DNA from: Litorivita sp050633545
GTDB lineage: Bacteria > Pseudomonadota > Alphaproteobacteria > Rhodobacterales > Rhodobacteraceae
Direction: 5' to 3'
Length of the DNA stretch: 64,000 nucleotides
Assembly (NCBI GenBank): GCA_050633545.1
Contig: JBOEGS010000002.1
Coordinates: 496,001 to 560,000 of the forward strand
Position 1 is the first letter of the stretch; every line of letters begins with the position of its first letter. The notes below the pieces were generated by a model. That model saw only the letters and a program-made list of their open reading frames with translations. It was not told the origin of the DNA and ran no database searches. This document shows positions 1 through 7,757 of this stretch, piece by piece. The translations under genes were made by a program, and so were the position numbers.

Positions 1-308
1 GGGTGGAATTCGGTCGATTGCACATAGTGGTCCGGATAGGGGCGCAGGTTGTCTTCGCCAAGCCACGAGGTGCGCCGCGCGCCATTGGCATCAATGCCGC
101 GCCCCCACCAGACCGGCTCTGCCTCCAGCGTCAAAATCACCCCTTGGTGCACATAGAACGACCAGCCGTCATAACCGGTCAGCCAAGCCATATTCGACGG
201 ATCCTCGATAAACAGAATATCAATGCCGCGCGCCTCCATAGCGGCGCGGGTCAAGGCAAGGCGGCGGTCGTATTCGGAGGCGGTGAAGGCGAGAGAGATG
301 GGGGGCAT
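1..308 (-). CDS. doeA: Ectoine hydrolase DoeA-like, M24 metallopeptidase family (N-terminal part, cut by window edge)
   Basis: Only the first ~102 residues are present; the gene runs off the left edge. The translation from the ATG at 306-308 opens MPPISLAFTASEYDRRL and continues with DPSNMAWLTGYDGWSFYVHQ and WWGRGIDANGARRT. This is the creatinase-type N-terminal domain of M24 peptidases, and the wording is closest to what I remember of ectoine hydrolases (DoeA/EutD), which open the ectoine ring to N-acetyl-diaminobutyrate. The metal-binding catalytic domain lies outside the window, so the specificity is inferred. The divergent neighbour is a DoeD-like aminotransferase acting later in the same pathway, which supports the call. 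Alternative: another Xaa-Pro peptidase or creatinase homologue. Confidence 0.72.
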   Translation of the reverse strand, partial: MPPISLAFTASEYDRRLALTRAAMEARGIDILFIEDPSNMAWLTGYDGWSFYVHQGVILTLEAEPVWWGRGIDANGARRTSWLGEDNLRPYPDHYVQSTEFH

Positions 309-346
309 GGCGACCTCTTGATATGGCGTCACTCGATCAATCCAAA

Positions 347-356
347 TTGTGCACAA
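347..356. promoter_or_regulatory. Palindromic operator candidate, TTGTGCACAA copy 1
   Basis: Perfect 10-bp palindrome in the doeA-doeD divergent region, about 40 bp upstream of the doeA start. It resembles GntR-family half-sites (TTGT/ACAA). A second copy lies with its centre 106 bp away. That a regulator binds here is inference. Confidence 0.5.
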
Positions 357-369
357 CTCGTCCGCTCCG

Positions 370-393
370 AAAACGACACGCCCATGTCGTTTT
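370..393. promoter_or_regulatory. Inverted repeat in the doeA-doeD intergenic region
   Basis: AAAACGACA (370-378) pairs perfectly with TGTCGTTTT (385-393) across a 6-nt spacer. It lies between the two TTGTGCACAA palindromes. It could be a DNA operator or an RNA hairpin in a doeA leader; nothing in the sequence decides which. Confidence 0.4.
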
Positions 394-450
394 TGGAAAA
401 TCAGTTAAATTTTGGGCAAAGCATCATGGGCGGGATTGCTCGTGCTGCAA

Positions 451-464
451 AGTTGTGCACAACT
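451..464. promoter_or_regulatory. Palindromic operator candidate, AGTTGTGCACAACT copy 2
   Basis: Perfect 14-bp palindrome containing the same TTGTGCACAA core as the copy at 347-356, about 105 bp upstream of the doeD-like start. Two identical cores spaced near ten helical turns would suit looping by one repressor, possibly a GntR/MocR-type ectoine regulator encoded outside the window (inference). Confidence 0.5.
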
Positions 465-478
465 GAGGCCGCGCGGGC

Positions 479-507
479 ACCGACGCAATACCGACGTTTT
501 ACCGACG
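479..507. promoter_or_regulatory. Triple direct repeat ACCGACG with 11-bp period (site A)
   Basis: ACCGACG occurs at 479-485, 490-496 and 501-507, one helical turn apart, ending 62 bp before the doeD-like start codon. The reverse complement of this block, with flanking CTGTATC, recurs nearly unchanged at 39575-39603. Same-face direct repeats are typical of response-regulator or oligomeric activator sites. No binding protein can be named. Confidence 0.5.
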
Positions 508-569
508 TGATACAGATCGCCAAAATTGCCCCTGTGCCACCACCCACTGCCTAACCCGAGGATGCCCGA

Positions 570-1946
570 ATGCTGACCAATGACCAACTCGCCCAATGGG
601 ACCGCGAGAGCTTTTTCCACCCCTCGACCCATCTGGCGCAGCACGCGCGCGGCGAGACCGCGAGTCGCGTGATCCGCACCGCCAAGGGTTGTCATATCGA
701 GGATCGTGACGGCAAAAAGATGCTCGACGCTTTTGCGGGGCTTTATTGTGTCAACGTCGGTTACGGCCGTCAGGAAATCGCCGAGGCCATCGCCGATCAG
801 GCGCGCGAACTGGCCTATTATCACGCCTATGTTGGCCATGGGACCGAGGCCTCGATCACCCTGTCCAAGATGATTCTGGACCGCGCTCCTGCGGGCATGT
901 CCAAAGTGTATTTTGGCCAGTCGGGTAGCGACGCGAATGAAACCAACGTGAAATTAGTGTGGTATTACAACAATATACTGGGCCGCCCCGAGAAGAAAAA
1001 GATCATCTCGCGCTGGCGCGGCTATCACGGGTCGGGGCTGGTGACCGGCTCGCTCACGGGGCTGGAATTGTTCCACAAGAAATTCGATTTGCCGCTGCCG
1101 CAGGTGATCCACACCGAGGCGCCCTATTACCATCGCCGCCCCGAGACCGAGATGAGCGAGGCGCAATTTACCGCCCATCTGGTGGCGCAACTGGAGGCGC
1201 TGATCGCGCGCGAAGGGGCCGATACAATTGCCGCCTTTATCGGCGAGCCGGTGCTGGGCACGGGCGGCATTGTGCCCCCGCCCGAGGGCTATTGGGCCGC
1301 GGTGCAGAAGGTTCTGGCCAAGCATGATATCTTGCTGATCGCCGATGAGGTGGTCACCGGATTTGGCCGTCTGGGCACGATGCTCGGATCGGACCACTAT
1401 GGCATGAAGCCAGATTTAATCACTATTGCCAAGGGCTTAACCTCTGCCTACGCGCCTTTGTCCGGCTCGATCGTCGGCGATAAAATCTGGAAGGTGCTGG
1501 AGCAGGGGACCGACGAGAACGGCCCCATCGGCCATGGTTGGACCTATTCGGCCCATCCCATCGGCGCAGCGGCGGGGGTGGCGAACCTGAAGCTGTTGGA
1601 CGATCTGAACCTCATCCAGAACGCGGGCGAGGTCGGGGCCTATTTGAACGCGGGACTGCGCGATGCCTTGGGCGGGCATCGCCATGTCGGCGAGATTCGC
1701 GGCGAAGGCATGTTGGCCGCAATCGAGTTCGACGCCGACCCCGCGACCCGCACGCCCTTTGATCCGGCGCTCAAAACCGGCCCGCAAATCGCTGCGGTCT
1801 TGGCCGAAGAGGGGGTCATCGCCCGCGCCATGCCGCAAGGCGATATCCTCGGATTCGCCCCGCCCTTTTGCCTGAGTCGCGCCGAGGCCGAGGAGGTCGT
1901 GGACAAGACAAAACGCGCTGTCACCCGCGTTCTTGGCGTAGCGTAA
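570..1946 (+). CDS. doeD: Class III aminotransferase, DoeD-like (diaminobutyrate transaminase)
   Basis: 458-residue PLP enzyme of aminotransferase class III. It has the FHPSTHL N-terminus, FAGLYCVNVGYGR, the SGSDANET cofactor-phosphate segment, RGYHGSG, the ADEVVTGFGR motif with the PLP-interacting Asp, and the Schiff-base lysine K288 in TIAKGLTSAY. The combination of FHPSTHL and HTEAPYYHRR strongly recalls DoeD, which transaminates L-2,4-diaminobutyrate during ectoine breakdown; the divergent doeA-like gene fits. ATG 570 is preceded by GAGG at 558-561. A general omega-amino acid or putrescine aminotransferase is the alternative, since a polyamine-type transporter follows 207 bp downstream. 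Confidence 0.78.
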   Translation: MLTNDQLAQWDRESFFHPSTHLAQHARGETASRVIRTAKGCHIEDRDGKKMLDAFAGLYCVNVGYGRQEIAEAIADQARELAYYHAYVGHGTEASITLSKMILDRAPAGMSKVYFGQSGSDANETNVKLVWYYNNILGRPEKKKIISRWRGYHGSGLVTGSLTGLELFHKKFDLPLPQVIHTEAPYYHRRPETEMSEAQFTAHLVAQLEALIAREGADTIAAFIGEPVLGTGGIVPPPEGYWAAVQKVLAKHDILLIADEVVTGFGRLGTMLGSDHYGMKPDLITIAKGLTSAYAPLSGSIVGDKIWKVLEQGTDENGPIGHGWTYSAHPIGAAAGVANLKLLDDLNLIQNAGEVGAYLNAGLRDALGGHRHVGEIRGEGMLAAIEFDADPATRTPFDPALKTGPQIAAVLAEEGVIARAMPQGDILGFAPPFCLSRAEAEEVVDKTKRAVTRVLGVA

Positions 1947-2153
1947 AGCGCGGTTTTGAGCAGAAAACCGAACCAGATGATGCGAATATGGCAGGCAGAT
2001 CGACTTTTTTTGGCGAATTTGCTGCCCATTATGCCTGTTGGTGTCGGTTTTCGCCCAAAAAGGCCGCGATCAGGTTGCAACCGCGTCTCTGAGGCGCTTT
2101 AGTTTAGCGATAACGAGCGGGAAAATCCGCTGGACGAAAACGGGGAGCCTCTT

Positions 2154-3254
2154 TTGGCCGATACTGCGAACAACGACGCCTTTGTCGAATTTGAACGCGT
2201 TCAAAAAAGCTATGACGGCGAAACGCTCGTCGTCAAAGATCTCAACCTCTCGATGCCCAGGGGCGAGTTTCTCACGATGCTCGGTCCCTCGGGGTCAGGC
2301 AAAACCACCTGCCTGATGATGCTGGCGGGGTTCGAGACCGCCACCCATGGCGACATTCGCCTTGGCGGCATCTCGATCAACAACATCCCGCCGCACAAAC
2401 GCGGCATCGGGATGGTGTTCCAGAACTACGCGCTCTTTCCACATATGACGATTGCCGAGAACCTGTCCTTCCCCTTGGAAGTGCGAAAAATGGGCAAATC
2501 CGAACGCGAAGCCAAGGTCAAACGCGCCCTCGACATGGTCGAGATGGGCACATTTGGCGGGCGCCGCCCTGCGCAGCTTTCGGGCGGACAACAGCAACGT
2601 GTCGCCTTGGCGCGCGCCTTGGTGTTTGAACCCGAACTGGTGTTGATGGACGAGCCGCTCGGCGCGCTGGACAAACAGCTGCGCGAGAAAATGCAGTTTG
2701 AAATCAAGGCGATTGCCGACAATCTCGGGATTACCGTGGTCTATGTGACCCACGACCAGACCGAAGCCTTGACCATGTCGGACCGTGTTGCCGTGTTCCA
2801 AGACGGGCGGATCCAGCAGCTTGCCCCGCCAGACCAGCTTTATGAATCGCCCGAAAACAGCTTCGTCGCGCAGTTCATCGGCGAGAACAACACCATGGAA
2901 GGCGTGGTCAAACAGATCAGCGGCTCCAAGGCATTGGTCGAACTGGACGGCGGTGAATTGATCGATTGCAAACCGGTCAACGTCAGCAAGGTCGGCGAGC
3001 GCACCCGCGTATCGATCCGCCCCGAACGCGTCGAATATAACAAAGAGCGCCTGCACGAAGATGCGCATACCCTCAAGGCCGAGGTTCTCGAATTCATCTA
3101 TATGGGTGATATTTTCCGCACCCGATTGCGCGTTGCTGGCAATGACGAATTTATCATCAAAACCCGCAACGCCCCCGATCAGGTGCGCCTCAAGCCGGGA
3201 CAGCAGATCGAAATCGGCTGGATGCCCGAGGATTGCCACGCGCTTGACGCGTGA
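2154..3254 (+). CDS. potA: Polyamine-type ABC transporter ATP-binding protein (PotA-like)
   Basis: 366 residues. Walker A GPSGSGKT at about 44-51, Q-loop in MVFQNYALFPH, signature LSGGQQQRVALARAL, Walker B LVLMDEPLGALD, H-loop VTHDQ. A C-terminal TOBE-like regulatory region follows residue ~240. The architecture is that of the PotA/CysA importer ATPases. The start is a TTG at 2154, chosen because GGGGAG lies about 10 nt upstream and the protein aligns from there. First gene of a four-gene importer set with the binding protein (3370) and two permeases (4609, 5894). The substrate is inferred to be a polyamine or similar amine; adjacency to ectoine genes leaves other cationic solutes possible. 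Confidence 0.88.
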   Translation: MADTANNDAFVEFERVQKSYDGETLVVKDLNLSMPRGEFLTMLGPSGSGKTTCLMMLAGFETATHGDIRLGGISINNIPPHKRGIGMVFQNYALFPHMTIAENLSFPLEVRKMGKSEREAKVKRALDMVEMGTFGGRRPAQLSGGQQQRVALARALVFEPELVLMDEPLGALDKQLREKMQFEIKAIADNLGITVVYVTHDQTEALTMSDRVAVFQDGRIQQLAPPDQLYESPENSFVAQFIGENNTMEGVVKQISGSKALVELDGGELIDCKPVNVSKVGERTRVSIRPERVEYNKERLHEDAHTLKAEVLEFIYMGDIFRTRLRVAGNDEFIIKTRNAPDQVRLKPGQQIEIGWMPEDCHALDA

Positions 3255-3369
3255 TGCGAAATTCGTGCGCGCTGCCAAAGGTGCTCGCACGATGAAACCC
3301 GCGGCCATAACGGTTCTTCCCGTTGCCAGTGGCTTGCAAATAAAAACGGGACCTAACTGGGAGAAAGTT

Positions 3370-4482
3370 ATGAAACTGACGAAAACTCTTCTGGCCACCA
3401 CTGCCCTTGCGATGACCGCAGGCACGGCTGGCGCAGACGGCCACATGGCTGGCGAAATGACCATCGTATCGTGGGGCGGCGCCTATTCGGCATCGCAGCT
3501 CAAAGCCTACCACGAGCCCTATATGGAAAAGACCGGCATCAAGATCATCAACGATGAAAGCTCCTCCGAAGCCGTGGCCAAGCTGCGCGCAATGAGCGAA
3601 GCGGGCAACGTGACTTGGGATCTGGTCGACGTCGAAGCCGCTGATGCGATCCGCCTTTGCGACGAGGGCCTTGCGCTGGAAATCGATCCGGCGACCGATC
3701 TGGCCGCTGCGCCCGATGGCACCTCGGCGGCGGATGATTTCGGCGACATGCTGGTCTCCGAATGCTTCATCCCGCAGATCGTCTTCTCGACCACCTTCGG
3801 CTATCGCACCGACCAAGTGCCCGCAGGCGTTGATGCGCCCAAAGGTGCCTGCGATGTGTTTGATCTTGCCAAATATCCGGGCAAGCGCGCGCTCAACAAA
3901 AACCCCATCGCCAACATGGAATGGGCCTTGCTCTGCGACGGCGTTGCCTATGAAGACGTCTACGCCACGCTGGAAACCGACGAAGGTCAGGCCCGCGCCT
4001 TTGCCAAGCTCGACACCATCAAAGCCGACACCCTGTGGTGGTCCGCTTCTGCCGAGCCGATCCAATGGCTGGCTGACGGCGAAGTGTTCATGGCATCGGC
4101 CTATAACGGTCGCCTTTTCTCGGCCATCGTCGAAAAAGAACAACCCATCGGCATGGCATGGGATTGGCAGATGTTCGACCTTGACGGTTGGGTGATCCCC
4201 GCCGGTTTGGCCGATGATCGTCTGGCGCGCGTCAAGGATTACGTGATGTTCGCAACCGACACCCAGCGTTTGGCCGATCAGGCGAAATACATCTCCTACG
4301 GCCCTGCGCGCGCCTCCTCGGCACCGCTGGTTTCGACCCACGCCGAATTGGGTATCGAAATGGCACCGCATATGCCGACCGAGCCGTCCAACGCCGAAAA
4401 CACCTTTGTAAACAACTACATGTGGTGGGCGGATTACCGCGACGATCTGGATGCGAAATTCCAGGCGTGGCTCGCCAACTAA
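3370..4482 (+). CDS. ABC transporter periplasmic solute-binding protein (PotD/PotF family)
   Basis: 370 residues with a clear Sec signal peptide (MKLTKTLLATTALAMTAGTAGA, cleavage near ADG). The mature protein begins with MTIVSWGGAYS, typical of spermidine/putrescine-type binding proteins. The upstream ORF extends in frame, but the ATG at 3370 is preceded by GGGAGAAAG and starts the signal peptide directly. It follows the ATPase gene by 115 bp and is separated from the permease genes by a hairpin at 4504-4525. It delivers substrate to the permeases encoded downstream. The exact ligand cannot be read from the sequence. Confidence 0.88.
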   Translation: MKLTKTLLATTALAMTAGTAGADGHMAGEMTIVSWGGAYSASQLKAYHEPYMEKTGIKIINDESSSEAVAKLRAMSEAGNVTWDLVDVEAADAIRLCDEGLALEIDPATDLAAAPDGTSAADDFGDMLVSECFIPQIVFSTTFGYRTDQVPAGVDAPKGACDVFDLAKYPGKRALNKNPIANMEWALLCDGVAYEDVYATLETDEGQARAFAKLDTIKADTLWWSASAEPIQWLADGEVFMASAYNGRLFSAIVEKEQPIGMAWDWQMFDLDGWVIPAGLADDRLARVKDYVMFATDTQRLADQAKYISYGPARASSAPLVSTHAELGIEMAPHMPTEPSNAENTFVNNYMWWADYRDDLDAKFQAWLAN

Positions 4483-4503
4483 GTCTTAGGACGTATGATA
4501 GCG

Positions 4504-4525
4504 GCGGGCCGGATCACCGGCCCGC
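4504..4525 (+). other. Intercistronic hairpin between binding-protein and permease genes
   Basis: GCGGGCCGG (4504-4512) and CCGGCCCGC (4517-4525) form a perfect 9-bp stem with a 4-nt loop, 22 bp after the binding-protein stop codon. No T-run follows. Such hairpins often protect binding-protein mRNA or attenuate transcription into the permease genes, giving excess binding protein. Confidence 0.6.
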
Positions 4526-4608
4526 TCGCAGCTTGTCCGCCCTGGCGCCTCGCGCCGCGGACCCGAATACGAGACGCGGCAAACGCGCGATAAACGGGGA
4601 AATGATCC

Positions 4609-5889
4609 ATGAGTGATACCACAGCCCAAGAGACATCCGGTCCGGTGATGGCCGCCGATGGCAAGCCTCTCAAGGCCAGCCTCGGCCGCGCCCTGCGCCG
4701 CCAGAAAATTCGCGCGCTTTTGTTGGTCGCGCCCTTGCTGCTCTTCGTTCTGGTCACCTTCATATTTCCCATTGGCGATATGTTGTTCCGATCCGTCGAG
4801 AACCAGATCGTCCAGCAGACCCTGCCCAAAACCGTCACAGCCTTGCAAAACTGGGATAGCACCTCGGGCCAGTCCCCCGATGAAGCGGTCTTCGCGGCGC
4901 TGGCCGCAGATATGAAAGTCGCCGTCGCCGAGAAGACGCATACGCGCCTTGGCACGCGGTTGAACTATGAAATGAACGGCATCTCTTCGCTGTTTCGCAA
5001 ATCGGGCCGCGGGGTAAAAAAATGGGACCTCGCCGCTGACGGGCCCTTCAAGGAAAAATTCATCGCTCTCGACAAGGATTGGGATGATCCCGAGGTTTGG
5101 GTCACGATCAAATCCAATTCGCCCAAATACACGCCGGGATATTTTTTGAACGCGGCTGATTTGCAAGTCGGGCCGGAAGGCGTCGAGATGCGCCCCGAGA
5201 ACCAGCAAATCTATATCACCTTGTTCAAACGCACGCTTATCATGAGTTTGATGATTACCGGTTCGTGCATTTTGCTCGGCTATCCGGTGGCGTGGATTTT
5301 GGCGAACCTGCCGATGCGGCAGGCGAACCTGTTGATGATCCTTGTGCTTTTGCCGTTCTGGACCTCGCTTCTGGTGCGGACCTCGGCGTGGAAGGTCTTG
5401 CTTCAGCAACAAGGTGTGATCAACGATCTGCTCGTTTGGATCGGATTGGTTGATGACGCCAACCGTTTGGTGATGATCAACAACGCCACCGGCACGATCA
5501 TCGCCATGACGCATATCCTGTTGCCCTTCATGATCTTGCCGCTCTATTCGGTGATGCAAACCATCCCGCCCAGCTATCTGCGCGCGGCGAAATCGCTCGG
5601 CGCGACCAATTGGACCGCCTTCTGGCGCGTCTATTTCCCGCAAAGCATTCCGGGTATTGGCGCGGGGTCGATCCTCGTGTTCATCCTCGCCATCGGCTAT
5701 TACATCACCCCCGAACTCGTCGGCGGCACCAAGGGCGTGTTTATCTCGAACCGCATCGCCTATCACATCTCCTCGTCGTTGAACTGGGGTCTGGCGGCGG
5801 CGCTGGGCGCGATCCTCTTGGCGGCGGTTTTGATCCTCTATTACGCCTACGACAAAATCGTCGGCATCGATAACGTGAAGTTGGGATAA
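4609..5889 (+). CDS. ABC transporter permease (PotB/PotH-like) with long periplasmic insertion
   Basis: 426 residues, well above the usual 280-300 for PotB-type permeases. A first membrane helix (residues ~35-60) is followed by a ~130-residue hydrophilic stretch, then five more helices. The EAA-type loop reads SYLRAAKSLGATNWTAFWRVYFP. The ATG at 4609 has GGGGAAATGATCC upstream. The second permease starts 4 bp after its stop codon. The long segment between helices 1 and 2 is likely periplasmic and may contact the binding protein (inference). Confidence 0.87.
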   Translation: MSDTTAQETSGPVMAADGKPLKASLGRALRRQKIRALLLVAPLLLFVLVTFIFPIGDMLFRSVENQIVQQTLPKTVTALQNWDSTSGQSPDEAVFAALAADMKVAVAEKTHTRLGTRLNYEMNGISSLFRKSGRGVKKWDLAADGPFKEKFIALDKDWDDPEVWVTIKSNSPKYTPGYFLNAADLQVGPEGVEMRPENQQIYITLFKRTLIMSLMITGSCILLGYPVAWILANLPMRQANLLMILVLLPFWTSLLVRTSAWKVLLQQQGVINDLLVWIGLVDDANRLVMINNATGTIIAMTHILLPFMILPLYSVMQTIPPSYLRAAKSLGATNWTAFWRVYFPQSIPGIGAGSILVFILAIGYYITPELVGGTKGVFISNRIAYHISSSLNWGLAAALGAILLAAVLILYYAYDKIVGIDNVKLG

Positions 5890-5893
5890 GACC

Positions 5894-6781
5894 ATGAGCA
5901 GCCTTCCCCCCTATGCCACCACCGGACAGCGCATCTGGTTCTACGCCTTTCGCGTGATCTGCGGATGTATCTTCTTCTTTTTGATCGCGCCGATCATCAC
6001 GATCATCCCGCTGTCCTTCAACGCGCAGGATTTCTTTACCTTCACGCCGGAGATGCTCACGCTCGACCCTGACGGCTATAGCCTCAAACATTACCGCGAT
6101 TTCTTCTCCAGCTCCGATTGGCAGCACAGCTTCAGAAACTCGCTGATCATCGCGCCGATTGCGACGATCATCTCGGTGTCCTTGGGCACATTGGCCGCCA
6201 TCGGGCTAAGCCAGAGCCACGTGCCGTTTCGCCGCGCGATCATGGCGATCCTGATCTCGCCGATGATCGTGCCGCTGATCATTTCGGCGACCGGCATGTT
6301 CTTTTTCTACTCCACGCTGGGCAACTGGATGGAAAACAGCCTCGGCATGAACAAGAATTTCGTCGGCTACGTCAAAGTTGTGCTGGCCCATTCGGTGCTG
6401 GGCATTCCCTTTGTCATCATCACGGTCACCGCGACGCTCGTCGGCTTTGACCGCTCGCTCACCCGTGCGGCGGCGAATATGGGCGCGGGGCCTGTGACCA
6501 CGTTTTTCCGCGTGCAAATGCCATTGATTTTGCCCGGTGTGATTTCCGGCGCGCTCTTTGCCTTTATCACCTCCTTTGACGAGGTGGTCGTGGTGCTCTT
6601 TGTCGGCTCTGCCGCGCAAAAGACCCTGCCTTGGCAGATGTTTACCGGTCTGCGCGAGCAGATCTCGCCCACCATTCTCGCCGTGGCGACGATCCTTGTG
6701 GTGATCTCGGTCTTGCTGCTGACCACGCTTGAGCTTTTGCGCCGCCGCTCCGAACGGTTGCGCGGGATGAGCCCGGGTTAA
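5894..6781 (+). CDS. ABC transporter permease (PotC/PotI-like)
   Basis: 295 residues with about six hydrophobic helices. The EAA loop is in RSLTRAAANMGAGPVTTFFRVQMPLILPGV, here spread across residues ~190-220. Start ATG 5894 lies 4 bp after the upstream permease stop, so translation is coupled. Last gene of the 2154-6781 importer set. It would pair with the 4609 permease as a heterodimer in the inner membrane. Confidence 0.88.
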   Translation: MSSLPPYATTGQRIWFYAFRVICGCIFFFLIAPIITIIPLSFNAQDFFTFTPEMLTLDPDGYSLKHYRDFFSSSDWQHSFRNSLIIAPIATIISVSLGTLAAIGLSQSHVPFRRAIMAILISPMIVPLIISATGMFFFYSTLGNWMENSLGMNKNFVGYVKVVLAHSVLGIPFVIITVTATLVGFDRSLTRAAANMGAGPVTTFFRVQMPLILPGVISGALFAFITSFDEVVVVLFVGSAAQKTLPWQMFTGLREQISPTILAVATILVVISVLLLTTLELLRRRSERLRGMSPG

Positions 6782-6899
6782 CCTGCCTCTGCGCAGGGCC
6801 AAAGGCCCGCCGCGCCGCAGCGTCATGCGCGGCGGTTCTTGCCACGGCAAGCGCCCCTGCCTAGCGTCGCCCTGACATCGATCAGGGAGAGGCATCATC

Positions 6900-7700
6900 A
6901 TGGATATCAATGGTAAAATCGCGGTCGTAACCGGCGCGGCGCATGGGATCGGGCGCGCGCTGGCGCTGGCGCTTCATGAGGCGGGCGCCGCCAAGGTGAT
7001 CTGCGTTGATATTGACGAGGCAGGCGCGATCGAGACCGCCGCATGGATCGGCGGCGAAGGCCGTGCCTGTGATGTCTCCTCGCAGGAGCAAATCGAAGCT
7101 TTGGTTACCCGTGTCGAAAAGGTCCACGGGCCGATTGACCTGTTTTGCTCTAACGCAGGCATTGCCACGGGGTTCGAGCCAAAGGGCGAGAATGCCGCTT
7201 TTGCCGATGCCGATGTCTGGCAAAAAGCGTGGGAGGTCAACGTCATGGCCCATATCCACGCGGCGCGCATTCTGGTGCCGCGGATGCGGGCGCGCGGCGG
7301 TGGGGCCTTCCTCAATACGATCTCTGCGGCAGGGCTGTTGAGCCAAGTCGGCAGTGCCGTCTATTCGACCACCAAACACGCCGCCGTTGGCTTTGCCGAA
7401 AGCCTCGCCCTGGCCCATAAGGATCACGGGATTCAGGTGACGATCCTATGCCCGCAAGGCGTCGCAACGCCGATGTTGGACCGGCTGATCGCCGATGACG
7501 AAAGCTCGCGCAATGCCGGTGCGGTGGGCGACGGGGTGCTAAGCGCCGAGGAGGTGGCCAGTGCCGCGCTCGAGGGGGTAAAGCAGGGCCGGTTCCTTGT
7601 CCTGCCGCATCCCGAGGTGCTCAAATACATGCAGCACAAAACCGCGGATTATGATCGCTGGATCGCGGGCATGGCCAAGTTGCAGCGCGCCCTGCGCTAA
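6900..7700 (+). CDS. Short-chain dehydrogenase/reductase (SDR family)
   Basis: 266 residues, classical SDR length. NAD(P)-binding TGAAHGIG at 11-18, NAG at 85-87, catalytic S142, Y155 and K159 (YSTTK). An acidic residue after beta-2 (VDID, ~37-40) favours NAD over NADP. ATG 6900 follows GGGAGAGG. It lies 118 bp after the transporter operon and may be co-transcribed with it; the substrate cannot be deduced. It ends just before a strong bidirectional terminator. Confidence 0.85.
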   Translation: MDINGKIAVVTGAAHGIGRALALALHEAGAAKVICVDIDEAGAIETAAWIGGEGRACDVSSQEQIEALVTRVEKVHGPIDLFCSNAGIATGFEPKGENAAFADADVWQKAWEVNVMAHIHAARILVPRMRARGGGAFLNTISAAGLLSQVGSAVYSTTKHAAVGFAESLALAHKDHGIQVTILCPQGVATPMLDRLIADDESSRNAGAVGDGVLSAEEVASAALEGVKQGRFLVLPHPEVLKYMQHKTADYDRWIAGMAKLQRALR

Positions 7701-7705
7701 ACGAA

Positions 7706-7740
7706 AAAGCGCCGCGCGATCTCTCGCGCGGCGCTTTGTT
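7706..7740. terminator. Bidirectional intrinsic terminator between SDR gene and ilvE
   Basis: AAAGCGCCGCGCGA (7706-7719) pairs perfectly with 7724-7737 across a TCTC loop: a 14-bp stem with A-tract on one side and T-tract on the other. It sits between convergent genes and can serve both. Confidence 0.9.
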
Positions 7741-7757
7741 GCTCATATGGTAGTCGC

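Noticed and set aside
3061..3369. N-terminal extension of the binding-protein ORF from 3061
   Set aside because: It overlaps the ATPase gene in another frame and would bury the signal peptide; ATG 3370 has a strong ribosome site.
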